Positions 24,865 through 34,006 of a stretch of DNA of 64,000 nt are shown here, piece after piece (positions within the stretch are counted from its first letter, which is position 1; every line of letters starts with the position of its first letter). Below the pieces are notes generated by a model. That model was not told where the DNA came from and did not search any database. It worked only from the letters and a program-made list of their open reading frames with translations. A program made the translations under genes and the position numbers. Location: the NCBI RefSeq assembly GCF_009832905.1, contig NZ_CP047135.1:4779585-4843584 (forward strand), in the 5' to 3' direction. The DNA comes from Stenotrophomonas sp. 364. Lineage in GTDB: Bacteria > Pseudomonadota > Gammaproteobacteria > Xanthomonadales > Xanthomonadaceae.

Positions 24865-25968
24865 TCAGCGCTTGGCCGCCGCGGCATCACCGCGCGCCAC
24901 CGCTTCCACTTCCTCCAGGCTGGTGCACGCGGTGTCGCCCGGGGTGGACATCGCCAGCGCCCCATGCGCCGCGCCCAGCTCCACCGCCACCTGCTCGCCC
25001 TTGCCGGCCAGCAGCGCATGCACCACGCCGGCCACGAACGCGTCACCGCCGCCCACCCGGTCCAGCAGATCCACCTCGCGCCGGCGCGACACGAACAGCA
25101 TGTCGCGCGTGCGCAGTGCGCCGGCCCAGCCGTTGCGTGCCGCGTTGCTGGCATCGCGCAGGGTGAAGGCCACGGCCTGCAGGTTCGGGAAGCGCTGCAG
25201 CGCCCGCTGTGCGGCCGCATCGGCCGGGCCCACGTCCATCGGTGTTTCGCGCTTGCCCAGGTCGGCCAGGTCCATGCCCAGGCAGGCCGCGAAGGAATAC
25301 TCATCGCCCACCAGCAGGTCGCACTCGGCGGCGATGGCGCAGTTGGCGTGGCGCGCCGCGTCCGGATCGGGATGGCTGTCCCACAGGCTGGCGCGGTAGT
25401 TCAGGTCGTAGGACACCGCCACGCCGTGGCGGCGCGCGGCCTGCGCGGCGGTGATGGCGGTCTGCGCGCTGTGCTCGGACAGCGCGGCGAAGATGCCGCC
25501 GGTATGCAGCCAGCGGGCACCGTCGCGGCCGAACACCGCGTCCCAGTCGTATTCATGCGGCTGCAATTGCGAGGCGGCCGAATAGGCGCGGTCGGAAATG
25601 CCCAGCGGCGCGCGCACGCCGAAGCCGCGCTCGGTGAAGTTCAGGCCCATGCGCGTGTTGCGACCGATGCCGTCGTAGTCACGCCAGACGATCTGGCTGG
25701 TATCCACGCCACCGGCCTGGATCAGCTGCTGGGCAAGCGCGCCCAGCTCGTTGCGCGGCAACGCGGTGAGCACGCCGCTGCGGTGGCCGAAGCTGCTGCA
25801 CAGCCCGCGGGCCACGTTGTACTCGCCGCCGCCTTCCCACACGTTGAACTGGCGCGCGTTGCGCACGCGGCCTTCGCCGGGATCGAAGCGCAGCATCACT
25901 TCGCCCAGCGCCAGCGCATCCCAGCGTTGGCCGCTGGAGGTAGCTACTGAAAACTGCTGGCCGCTCAT
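24865..25968 (-). CDS. kdgK: 2-keto-3-deoxygluconate kinase (PfkB family)
   Basis: A 367-aa PfkB-type sugar kinase with ALGEVMLRFDPGEG at the start, the substrate-loop signature GGGEYNVARGL and the C-terminal ATP/anion-hole motif DRVGGGDAFVAG containing the catalytic Asp. The DRVGGGD variant is usual in KDG kinases. It phosphorylates 2-keto-3-deoxygluconate to KDPG, the last locus-encoded step of alginate breakdown. I chose ATG 25968, which overlaps the stop of the SGNH gene as ATGA; a GTG lies 12 bases upstream. It is last in the six-gene operon. No KDPG aldolase is in the window. Confidence 0.85.
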   Translation of the reverse strand: MSGQQFSVATSSGQRWDALALGEVMLRFDPGEGRVRNARQFNVWEGGGEYNVARGLCSSFGHRSGVLTALPRNELGALAQQLIQAGGVDTSQIVWRDYDGIGRNTRMGLNFTERGFGVRAPLGISDRAYSAASQLQPHEYDWDAVFGRDGARWLHTGGIFAALSEHSAQTAITAAQAARRHGVAVSYDLNYRASLWDSHPDPDAARHANCAIAAECDLLVGDEYSFAACLGMDLADLGKRETPMDVGPADAAAQRALQRFPNLQAVAFTLRDASNAARNGWAGALRTRDMLFVSRRREVDLLDRVGGGDAFVAGVVHALLAGKGEQVAVELGAAHGALAMSTPGDTACTSLEEVEAVARGDAAAAKR

Positions 25969-27146
25969 CGTGCCCGGCACCCCAGCAGGCCCAGGTCGAT
26001 GCCTGCGGCCATGCGCCGGTAGCCTTCATCATTGGGGTGCAGGTGGTCGCGGGTGATGTCCTCGGGCAGATTCTCCGGCTTGGCCGGGTCGCGCAGGATG
26101 GCGTCGAAGTCGATCAGCGCGTCATAACCGGTGCGGCCGCCGCGCATCCAGGTGTTGAGGGTGGTGCGGGTGGCCGCCGAGGTCGGCTCGTAGCGGTCCG
26201 AGCCGCCGAACGGGGTGATGGTGGCGGCGATCGCGCCGATGCCGTTGCCGTGCAGGCGCTCGGCGATCTGCCGGTAGCCCAGCACCATGTCCTCGGCATT
26301 GCGGCCGGCCTTCGGCGGGGTGCCGCCGTCGTGGCGGATGTCGTTGATGCCTTCGAACACGATGACCTTGCTGACGTTCGGCAGCGCGATCACGTCGCGG
26401 TCCAGCCGCGCCAGCGCGCTGTGGCTGCGGCCGTGGTCCATTACCTTGTTGCCGCTGATACCGGCATTCACCACCACCACCTGGTCCGGGCAGGCCTGGT
26501 GCAGGCGGGTGGCCAGCAGCGCCGGCCAGTCGCCGTTGCTGCCGCGCGTGGCGGTGGCGCCTTCGGTGATCGAGTCGCCCAGGGCGACCACCACCACCGG
26601 TTTGTTGGCGCGCTCGGCGAGCACCGCCGACACCACGTTCTGCCGGTAGGCCAGTTTGACCTTGTCGCCCACCTCGGCCAGGCGACCGTCGGCAATGCGC
26701 AGCGCCGTGCGGCGCACCGCCGGTTTGGTGGGCTGCGGGAAATACACGGTGAGCGATACATCGGCCAGTGCCGGCACCGTCATCGCCACCGGGTCGCTGA
26801 GCAGGGCGGCGCCGACCGGCACCACCACTTCGCTGCGACCGTTGAAGGTAACCAGCTTGGCCGGGGTGGCCGTGCCGGTGCGCTGGGCCGATGCGCCGCC
26901 GATGGTCAGCGGCGCATCCCCCAGTTCATTGCTGATGCGGAAGCGCAGCGCGGTGGCCGAACTGGCCAGCCGCATGTCCTGGCGCACCGTCTGGTGCGCA
27001 AACTGTACCGGCGCTTCCGGGGTGCCGTCCTGGCGGTCCGGTGCGGGTGAGGCGGTCCATGCCGGCACCCACACCTGGGCATGGACGGGCAGCGCAGCGG
27101 CGCTGGTGGCAAGTGCAAGTGACAGTGCAGTGGTCCAGCGCAGCAT
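25965..27146 (-). CDS. Exported SGNH/GDSL hydrolase in the alginate operon
   Basis: A 393-aa protein with a signal peptide (ALSLALATSAAALPVHAQ). An N-terminal beta-sandwich-like part (residues 30-170) precedes an SGNH hydrolase domain with GDSITEG (Ser about residue 193), a Gly in ISGNK, Asn in EGINDI and the Asp-His pair DHLHPND near the C-terminus. All four SGNH blocks are present. Relatives are carbohydrate or acyl esterases. Placed between the reductase and the KDG kinase, it may deacetylate bacterial alginate; substrate inferred from context. Confidence 0.85.
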   Translation of the reverse strand: MLRWTTALSLALATSAAALPVHAQVWVPAWTASPAPDRQDGTPEAPVQFAHQTVRQDMRLASSATALRFRISNELGDAPLTIGGASAQRTGTATPAKLVTFNGRSEVVVPVGAALLSDPVAMTVPALADVSLTVYFPQPTKPAVRRTALRIADGRLAEVGDKVKLAYRQNVVSAVLAERANKPVVVVALGDSITEGATATRGSNGDWPALLATRLHQACPDQVVVVNAGISGNKVMDHGRSHSALARLDRDVIALPNVSKVIVFEGINDIRHDGGTPPKAGRNAEDMVLGYRQIAERLHGNGIGAIAATITPFGGSDRYEPTSAATRTTLNTWMRGGRTGYDALIDFDAILRDPAKPENLPEDITRDHLHPNDEGYRRMAAGIDLGLLGCRAR

Positions 27147-27181
27147 GGCGGCCCTCCCAGGCGGTCAGCGAAGCAAAACAA

Positions 27182-27937
27182 TCAGGAGAAGTAGGTGCCG
27201 CCGTTGACGTCCACGTTGGCACCGGTAATGAAACCGGCCGCGTCCGAGGCCAGGTACACGGCGGTGTCGGCCGCTTCCTGCGGGCGGCCCTGGCGGCGCA
27301 GCGGGGTGTTGCCGGCCACGGCGGTGCGCACTTCCGGCTTGGTGAATTCATCGTGGAAGCGGGTGGCGATCATGCCGCAGCACAGCGCATTGACGCGGAT
27401 GCCGCGCGGCCCCAGTTCCTTGGCCATGGCACGGGTGAAGGTCATCACCGCAGCCTTGGCGGTGGCATAGATCGCCGCGCCCGGGCCACCGCCATCGCGA
27501 CCGGCCTGCGAGGCGAAGTTGACGATCGCACCGCCCTCGGGCATGTGCGGTACCACTGCGTGCGTGGTCAGGTAGACCGAGCTCATGTTGAGGTCCATCA
27601 CCTTGTGGAAGAACGCTTCGTCGATCTCGGCCAGCGGGCGGCGTTGCACCATGCCGCCGGCCACGTTGACCAGCACGTCGATGCGCTCACCGAAGGCCGC
27701 CTGGGTGGCGGCGACCATGCCGGCCACGGCCTTGGCATCGGTCACGTCGGCGCGGTGCACGATGGCGGTGCCACCGGCCGCTTCGATCTGCTTCAGGGTG
27801 TCCTGCGCGCTGGCTTCGTCGTTGGCGTAGTTGATGCACACCTTGGCCCCGGCGGCCGCCAGCTTGATCGAGATCTCGCGACCGATGTCACGGCCGCCAC
27901 CGGTGACGATGGCCACCTTGTTGTTGAATTGGGTCAT
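27182..27937 (-). CDS. SDR oxidoreductase, probable DEH reductase
   Basis: A 251-aa short-chain dehydrogenase with the cofactor motif TGGGRDIG at residues about 12-19, NVAGG (in place of NNAG), active-site Ser region IVNFASQAG and YATAK (Tyr/Lys) near residue 155. In alginate degraders a reductase of this class converts 4-deoxy-L-erythro-5-hexoseulose uronate, the product of PL17 lyases, to 2-keto-3-deoxygluconate. Its place between the transporter and the KDG kinase supports this. NADH or NADPH preference cannot be read reliably. Confidence 0.82.
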   Translation of the reverse strand: MTQFNNKVAIVTGGGRDIGREISIKLAAAGAKVCINYANDEASAQDTLKQIEAAGGTAIVHRADVTDAKAVAGMVAATQAAFGERIDVLVNVAGGMVQRRPLAEIDEAFFHKVMDLNMSSVYLTTHAVVPHMPEGGAIVNFASQAGRDGGGPGAAIYATAKAAVMTFTRAMAKELGPRGIRVNALCCGMIATRFHDEFTKPEVRTAVAGNTPLRRQGRPQEAADTAVYLASDAAGFITGANVDVNGGTYFS

Positions 27938-27979
27938 GGAAAACTCCAGTAGTGCGTTGGGGGAAAGGGAAAAAGGGGG

Positions 27980-29272
27980 TCAGCGCGGCTGGGCCGGCCC
28001 GTCGAGTTTTTCGACGCGGCCGGTCACCAGCCACAGCGCCAGCAGCGAGGCCGGCACCAGCGCGGCCACCAGGATGAAAATGGGTGCGTAGGAGTCGTGG
28101 GTCATCGCCGGCACCAGCCAGGTGGTGATCAGCGTGCCGGCCACCGCGGCCATGCCGCCCAGGCCGGCTACCGAGCCCACGGACTTGCCGCTGAAGATGT
28201 CGCCGGGCAGGGTCTGGATGTTGCCGATCGCGATCTGGAAGCCGAACAGCACGAAGGCAATGGTCACTACCGCCCACACCGGGTCGGTGGCCAGCACCGC
28301 GCCCAGCAGCGCCGGGGCCATGATCGCGCCGCCCAGGGTGATGACCACCTTGCGGGCCTTGTCCACGCTCCAGCCGGCGCCGATCAGTCGCCCGGACAAC
28401 CAGCCGCCGCCCAGGCTGCCGATCATCGCGCCCACGTAGGGCACCCAGGCGAAGATGCCGATCTGCTTGATGTCAAAGCCGAAGGTGTCGGCCAGGTAGA
28501 GCGGCAGCCAGGACACGAACAGCCACCAGATCGGGTCCAGGAAGAACCGCGAAATCAAAATGCCCCAGGTCTGCTGATGACCCAGCAGCTGGCGCATGCT
28601 CGGCACGTACTCGGCCTTGGGCGTGGCCGGTTGTTCGGCGGGCGCATCCAGAATCAACGCGCGTTCGGCCGCGCTCACCCACGGGTGCTTGTCCGGGCCG
28701 GCGCGGTAGATGATCAACCACGGCAGCAGCCAGATGAAACCGATCGCGCCGATCAGGATGAAGGTGCCGCGCCAGCCCAGCCACAGGAACAGCACCGCGA
28801 TCAGCGGCGCCGACACGATCGCGCCGATCGACGCGCCGGCGTTGAACACGCCCTGCGCCAAGGCCCGCTCGCGCGCGGGGAACCACTCGGCGTTGGCCTT
28901 CACCGCGCCCGGCCAGGCACCGGCCTCGCTGATGCCGAGCATCGCGCGGACCAGGCTGAAGGACAGGATGGAGTGGGTGACCGAGTGCAACGCGATCGAG
29001 ATCGACCACACCGCGATGGACAGCGCAAACCCCAGCCGCGTGCCGATGATGTCGAACAGGCGCCCGAAGACGAACTGGCCGGCGGCGTAGAACAGCATGA
29101 ACACCGTCACCAGCAGTGCGTAGTCTTCCTTGGTGGCGCCCACATCCTTTGAAATCTGCGGCCACATCACCGCCAGGGCATTGCGGTCGATGTAGTTGAT
29201 CACCGTGGCAATGGCGATGAGCGCCACGATCAGCCAACGGACGTAGGTACGGGCCTGCGTGGTCACTTTCAT
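27980..29272 (-). CDS. MFS transporter, hexuronate (ExuT-like) type
   Basis: A 430-aa major facilitator with twelve predicted helices and the family signature NYIDRNALAVMWPQI in the first helix, followed by GRLFDIIGTR between helices 2 and 3. The anion:cation symporter branch takes up hexuronates and aldonates. In this operon the likely cargo is unsaturated alginate mono- or oligomers crossing the inner membrane. Its ATG overlaps the PL17 stop (ATGA), and the SDR gene follows after 42 bases. Confidence 0.87.
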   Translation of the reverse strand: MKVTTQARTYVRWLIVALIAIATVINYIDRNALAVMWPQISKDVGATKEDYALLVTVFMLFYAAGQFVFGRLFDIIGTRLGFALSIAVWSISIALHSVTHSILSFSLVRAMLGISEAGAWPGAVKANAEWFPARERALAQGVFNAGASIGAIVSAPLIAVLFLWLGWRGTFILIGAIGFIWLLPWLIIYRAGPDKHPWVSAAERALILDAPAEQPATPKAEYVPSMRQLLGHQQTWGILISRFFLDPIWWLFVSWLPLYLADTFGFDIKQIGIFAWVPYVGAMIGSLGGGWLSGRLIGAGWSVDKARKVVITLGGAIMAPALLGAVLATDPVWAVVTIAFVLFGFQIAIGNIQTLPGDIFSGKSVGSVAGLGGMAAVAGTLITTWLVPAMTHDSYAPIFILVAALVPASLLALWLVTGRVEKLDGPAQPR

Positions 29273-31503
29273 TTGCTGTCCTTGCCGGTGCTGCTGTCAA
29301 AGCGCTTCCAGCCGCCATCCCAGCGCCAGCTCTGGCCACCGCCACTTACCTCATGGCTGCCGGGCTTGTTCGGTTCATCGGCAATGCCCACCGCCACCCG
29401 CTTGCCACCGGCCAGATCCAGCACCAGCACGTCGGCATCCTTGCCGCGGTAGTGCGCAATGGCATCGATGCGGCTGTTGGCACCACGCACGGTCTCGGCC
29501 GTGCCGTCGTACTGGCCGTGCGGTTCCAGCACGCCATAGAAGGTGGTGGCCGCCTGGCCATCCACGCGCTGCAGCAGCATCGGCTCGCGGCGCAGGTTGA
29601 ACGATGGATCATTCGCGCCGCTCTCGCCGATCAACGCGCGCGACGGCGCGGTGCTGGCAAAGCGGTACGTATAGAAGCGCCCGTCCAGCAGCCAGGTCAG
29701 GCTGCGCGCCTCGCTGCTGGGCTCGCTGGAGGCATCCACCCACACGTGCTGGTAGCCGTTGGCTTTGCCCAGCACCGGACGGCTGGTCACCGCCGACTGG
29801 CTCTTGAAGCCCACGTCCATGATGTGGCCGTTGAAGTGCAGCGGCAGGTCGTAGCGCGCCGCCTTGCTGCCAGTGACGCGCAGCAGGTCCAGCACCGCCG
29901 GCTCGCCCAGCGAGGGGTGAGCCAGCAGCAGCTGGGTGCGGGTGAAGCTCACCCCGTCGTAGGCACTGTCCATGCGTGCCGAGGCAATCTGGGTGTCGTC
30001 GCGGGTGGCAAACAGCAGCGGCGTCGGGGCCAGCGGCTGGCCCTTCTTCCAGTCGCCGCCGAAGTGGCTCTGCTCGTTCACCACCAGTGTGTTGTGCGCG
30101 ATGGTCTGGCGTGCCCAGCTGTTGTTCTCGGGCAGGTAGATGCCGCCGGCCTTGGCCTCGATGTTGAGGAAGCGCGCCGCGCCGTAGTCGGTCACCACGC
30201 GCTGGCCGTTGTCGTAGAACAGCCAGTTGAGCTTGTCGAAGTGGCCGTGGCCCATGCCCTGCTTGGTGTTCTTCATCACCAGTGCCTGGCCGTCCTCACC
30301 GCCCATGCGCAGGATCGCCAGCGCCCCTTCGGTGCCGTCCGGGCCGTCGCGCAGCAGCGTGGGCACGAACGCGAACGGCGTGGCCTTGTCCTGCGCCAGC
30401 GCCTGGGCCACCTGCAGGCCCTCGGGCGACAGCAGGACGCGCTTCTGCGCTTTGGCCACCGACAACAGGCGCGCATCGGTGGTGCGCGCGTAGGCGATGT
30501 CGATGCCGGCCACCAGCTCTTCAGTGTCCAGGCCCTTGTCCAGGATCGCGTCGTTGATCGGGAAGAAGTAGCCGCCGTAGCTGCTCTGCACCAGTGCATC
30601 CACTGCCTTGAGCAGCACGCCGTCACGGCGCTTGAAGATGCCCTGCTGCGGGTCGTTGCGCTCGATCGCATTGGCGAACAGGATGAACGGCGCCAGTGCA
30701 TAGCGCTGGTAGTAGGGGCCTTCCTCGTAATAGCCATCGGGCGAGAACAGCTGGTCCACCTGCTTGAGGAAGCCGGCGCTGCCATCGCGCTTGCTGCCCT
30801 TCAGTGCCTTGTCCACATAGGTGGGGTCGCGCAGCACGTACCCGGTCATGCCCACCGCCGCCACCGCCCAGGTGGCATGGTTGTGAATCTTGTCGAAGTT
30901 CTCCGGCGTGCCGCTCAGGAAGTCGGCCATCGGCCGGAACACGTTGTCGTCGATGGTCTTCCGGTCGGCGGCACTCAGGCTGTCGCGGATCGCGTCGTAG
31001 CCCTGCACCGCGCTCACCAGCCATACCGAGTCGTTGAGCGTCTGCCAGAACAGCCGGCCGGGAATCTGGCCGCGTCCCTGCGGGTGTGCGCCGAGGCCCG
31101 GGTAGAGCTTGGCGTAGCCCAGCAGCAGGTCGCGTGCGTAATCGGCATAGACCTTGTCGCCGGTCAGCCGGTACAGCGCACCGGCGGCCTGGATGGCCTG
31201 GTAATTGCGCTTGTGCTGCTCGTGGGTGTAACCGCCGCCCTTGTCCTTGGGCACCGGCACATCGATGCCGGCCTTGATCATGCCGCGCACCAGGCGCTCG
31301 GCGCGCTGCTGTTCCTTGGTGAACACCGGGTAGCGGGTGCCGTCGCTGCGCATCTGCTGCCACTGTGCGGCGGTCACCAGTACCGGCGCGCTGTCTGCGC
31401 TGGCCGGTTGTTGGGTGGCGGCCGGTGCCGCGGCAACGGCGGGTAGTGCTGCGGCGCTGAAGGACGCGGCCAGCAGCAGCATCAAGGGCGTGGAACGCGT
31501 CAT
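29269..31503 (-). CDS. Oligoalginate lyase, PL17 family
   Basis: A 744-aa exported lyase with signal peptide (LLLAASFSAAALPAVAAA). An alginate-lyase alpha-toroid domain covers about residues 60-390, and a heparinase II/III-like beta-sandwich the rest. Residues matching known PL17 active sites are present: Asn-His in KIHNHATWA, Tyr in YYEEGPYYQRY, and His in GMGHGHFDKLNW. PL17 enzymes remove unsaturated monomers exolytically from alginate oligomers, giving DEH. It overlaps the PL6 gene upstream and the MFS gene downstream by four bases each, a tightly coupled operon. Confidence 0.92.
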   Translation of the reverse strand: MTRSTPLMLLLAASFSAAALPAVAAAPAATQQPASADSAPVLVTAAQWQQMRSDGTRYPVFTKEQQRAERLVRGMIKAGIDVPVPKDKGGGYTHEQHKRNYQAIQAAGALYRLTGDKVYADYARDLLLGYAKLYPGLGAHPQGRGQIPGRLFWQTLNDSVWLVSAVQGYDAIRDSLSAADRKTIDDNVFRPMADFLSGTPENFDKIHNHATWAVAAVGMTGYVLRDPTYVDKALKGSKRDGSAGFLKQVDQLFSPDGYYEEGPYYQRYALAPFILFANAIERNDPQQGIFKRRDGVLLKAVDALVQSSYGGYFFPINDAILDKGLDTEELVAGIDIAYARTTDARLLSVAKAQKRVLLSPEGLQVAQALAQDKATPFAFVPTLLRDGPDGTEGALAILRMGGEDGQALVMKNTKQGMGHGHFDKLNWLFYDNGQRVVTDYGAARFLNIEAKAGGIYLPENNSWARQTIAHNTLVVNEQSHFGGDWKKGQPLAPTPLLFATRDDTQIASARMDSAYDGVSFTRTQLLLAHPSLGEPAVLDLLRVTGSKAARYDLPLHFNGHIMDVGFKSQSAVTSRPVLGKANGYQHVWVDASSEPSSEARSLTWLLDGRFYTYRFASTAPSRALIGESGANDPSFNLRREPMLLQRVDGQAATTFYGVLEPHGQYDGTAETVRGANSRIDAIAHYRGKDADVLVLDLAGGKRVAVGIADEPNKPGSHEVSGGGQSWRWDGGWKRFDSSTGKDSK

Positions 31504-33725
31504 GGCAGGGTCTCGGCTGGAGTATCAGACTGCATTGCCGCCGTGGCGGTAAGCACGTTGTTGCGTACGCGCAGGTGGGGCTCGCCCACGCGATGGCTGA
31601 AGCGCACGCGGCCGCTGTGCGCGAACTGGTTGTCCACCAGCGTGGCCTGCTGCACGCCCTGCAGGCGCAGGCTGGTGTCATCGGCCACGCCCACCTGCTG
31701 CAGCTGGTTGCCCTGCAACAGCAGCGACGGCCCGAAGGTGCTCTCGTCGGTGCCGCCGCGGTACAGGCTCAGCAGCGGCCCGCCGATGCGGGTGAAGTGC
31801 GAACCCACAATCTCCACCTGCTCGGCGTTGTAGGTGCCCAGGTCGTCGGTCTCGGCGGCGGCGGCAATCACGCTGCCGCTGATGTCGTCCACCGTGGTGT
31901 TGCGCAGTGTGATGCGCGCGGCCAGGCTGCCCTTGCCGGCGTTGACCACGTCGAAGGCCTTGTTGGCGGTCAGCCCGTGGATGCGGCTGTCTTCAATGTG
32001 CAGGGTGTAGTTGAACGCCTGGCTGCCCGGGGCGATGCGCACCACCGCGTTGCCGGCCGCATCGGGCGCCAGGGCGCCATCGATGTCCAGCCGCGACAGC
32101 TTCAACGCGCCGCCCGCGCGGATCTCGAACAGGCTGGGGCGGGTGAACTGCAGGCGGGCCTGGCCACGCGCCGGCCCGATCACGCTCAGCGGGTGGTCCA
32201 CGCCCAGCACCTGGTCCACCCGGTACTGGCCGCGTTGCAGCTGCAGGCGGTCGCCCGGGGCGCTGGCCGCAATGGCGCGGGTGAGGGTGTCCTCGCCCGG
32301 GGCCACCTTGCGCACGCTGCCACTATCCAGCGCCACCGTGCTCAGTTCCTTCGGGTACCACGCCACGCCCACCTGGTCGCGGGCGATCGGTGCCAGGTCG
32401 CGCGGGGCGCCTGCGGCCACCGTCTCCACCGGGTACTGCAGGCCGTTGGCCGCGCGCTGCAGGGTGACCTGGCGCGCGCTTACGCCGGCCGGGAAGCCGG
32501 GCGACACGGTGGGGCTCTGCACGTTGCCGCTGAAGGCAATGCCGCCCAGGTCGCCTTGGCTGCGCAGCAGTGCGTTCTTGCCATCCCCGATGAACAGGTT
32601 GCCGGCCATGCGGCTGTTCACCGGCATGGCGTTGCGCTCGTCATCCAGCCCCGCGCCCAGGAACAGCTGGCGCACGTTGATGAAGCTGTTGCGCTCGATC
32701 ACCGCATCGTCAACCTGCTCGTAGCGGTTCAGGGGCGCGTCGCGGGTGCCGGCCATCACCGCCAGCGCGGCGGCGAAGTTGTCGCCGGCGATGTTTTCGA
32801 AATAGTTGTCGCGCACGATCTGGTGGCGGTTGATCACCCGCACGCCGCCGGTGTGGGCCTTGTTGTTGCCCAGGAACACGTTGCGCTCCACCACGTTGCC
32901 GTGGCCATGGCGCAGCACCATCGAGCCGCGCGATTCAAAGAACACGTTGCCGCGGTACAGGTTGCCGCCGGACTTGTTGGACACGATCTCCACTTCGCCG
33001 TCGCAGTGCTCGAACCAGTTGTTCTCCACCACCGTGTTCGAATTGGACTGCGAGTCGGTGCTGGTACCCACGCGGATGGTCTCGCCGCCGTTGCTGCCCA
33101 GGTTGGGGCGCGGGCCGAACCAGTTGTGGTCGATGCGGTGGCGGTTGTCCAACCCGCTGGTGGTGTTGCGCACCACCACCAGGGTAGTGCCAGCGTTGGT
33201 CTTGCCCACCAGCTGGTTGTGGTCGAAGCGGTTGTGCTGGCCGTACATGCCCACCCAGTTGTCCGACTGCTGGCGGTCCGGCTTGTTGTAGCCGTCGATC
33301 ACCACCCCGGTTACCCGGCTGTGGGTGGCCCATTCCTTGGACGAGGCGCGGAACGACACCACTTCGCTGCCCGGAGCCCAGCCATCGCGGAACACCAGGT
33401 TGGACACCTCCAGGTAGCTGCCGGCCAGCCGCAGCTGCGACTGGCCGCTGAGGATCACCTTGCCGGGGGTCTGCGCCGTCAACTTAATTGGTTGACCAAT
33501 TTTGCCGGTGCCGCGCAGAAGCAGGTCGGTATCGCGCCACACGCCGTCGGCCAGGATCACCGTGTCGCCAGGTTGCAGGTTCTTGGCCACCTGCGCATAG
33601 GCGGCAGCGTCGTGGACCAGGTGATCGGCGGCGAAGGCGGGCAGGGCGCCCAACACGAGGCCCGTGGTCAGTGCCGCAGCAAGCGGGCGCAGCGCCCATG
33701 GCGCATGCGAATGGTGCAAGGTCAC
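31500..33725 (-). CDS. Alginate lyase / chondroitinase-B-like PL6 family
   Basis: A 741-aa exported polysaccharide lyase, first gene of the alginate operon. I chose GTG 33725, 8 bases after GGGAGG and directly before a good signal peptide (ALTTGLVLGALPAFAA). Residues 35-400 form a parallel beta-helix with the PL6 catalytic Lys in EIVSNKSGGN and Arg in SMVLRHGHGN. A second beta-helix domain follows, as in long PL6 enzymes. PL6 members cut alginate, often MG or GG stretches, so this enzyme supplies oligomers to the PL17 lyase. Chondroitin is less likely given the neighbours. Confidence 0.9.
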   Translation of the reverse strand: MTLHHSHAPWALRPLAAALTTGLVLGALPAFAADHLVHDAAAYAQVAKNLQPGDTVILADGVWRDTDLLLRGTGKIGQPIKLTAQTPGKVILSGQSQLRLAGSYLEVSNLVFRDGWAPGSEVVSFRASSKEWATHSRVTGVVIDGYNKPDRQQSDNWVGMYGQHNRFDHNQLVGKTNAGTTLVVVRNTTSGLDNRHRIDHNWFGPRPNLGSNGGETIRVGTSTDSQSNSNTVVENNWFEHCDGEVEIVSNKSGGNLYRGNVFFESRGSMVLRHGHGNVVERNVFLGNNKAHTGGVRVINRHQIVRDNYFENIAGDNFAAALAVMAGTRDAPLNRYEQVDDAVIERNSFINVRQLFLGAGLDDERNAMPVNSRMAGNLFIGDGKNALLRSQGDLGGIAFSGNVQSPTVSPGFPAGVSARQVTLQRAANGLQYPVETVAAGAPRDLAPIARDQVGVAWYPKELSTVALDSGSVRKVAPGEDTLTRAIAASAPGDRLQLQRGQYRVDQVLGVDHPLSVIGPARGQARLQFTRPSLFEIRAGGALKLSRLDIDGALAPDAAGNAVVRIAPGSQAFNYTLHIEDSRIHGLTANKAFDVVNAGKGSLAARITLRNTTVDDISGSVIAAAAETDDLGTYNAEQVEIVGSHFTRIGGPLLSLYRGGTDESTFGPSLLLQGNQLQQVGVADDTSLRLQGVQQATLVDNQFAHSGRVRFSHRVGEPHLRVRNNVLTATAAMQSDTPAETLP

Positions 33726-34006
33726 AGGCTTACCCTCCCAGATCAACCGTGGCGTCCAACGCGAGTCCGGATCGTAACAGGTCGGGCGCGGCGCGCGTCA
33801 ACCACAATCACATACCACTTTAGGTGCATGTGGTTGGCCGGTTGCGCATATTTCTGCTGCATCCGCACATTAAAACCGTGCAAAGTGGTCTAGGTGGATC
33901 ACAGGGGTAGACTTTAGTACCAATTCATTGACATTGGTCCAGCAACCGTGAATTGTCCGGATCGAATCCGTGTAATCGGACGATCCATCCTGGGAGGGAG
34001 ATCACG
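33726..34006. promoter_or_regulatory. Divergent promoter region of the alginate locus
   Basis: The 281 bases between PL6 and the receptor are AT-richer than the genes. They contain CAACCACA (33799-33806) facing TGTGGTTG (33829-33836), ACCACTTT (33814-33821) facing AAAGTGGT (33882-33889), and a repeated TAGGTG (33821, 33891). ACCAAT (33919-33924) faces ATTGGT (33933-33938). A consensus TTGACA at 33928-33933 inside the last repeat may be the -35 box of the receptor gene, though no strong -10 follows. The repeats are candidate sites for the GntR regulator. Confidence 0.6.

Noticed and set aside
31500..33725. Chondroitinase B as the specific function of the PL6 gene
   Set aside because: PL6 includes both activities; the PL17 lyase, uronate transporter, reductase and KDG kinase in the same operon point to alginate.
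31575..33893. 772-aa open frame on the plus strand
   Set aside because: Antisense shadow of the PL6 lyase gene; no start context or domain.
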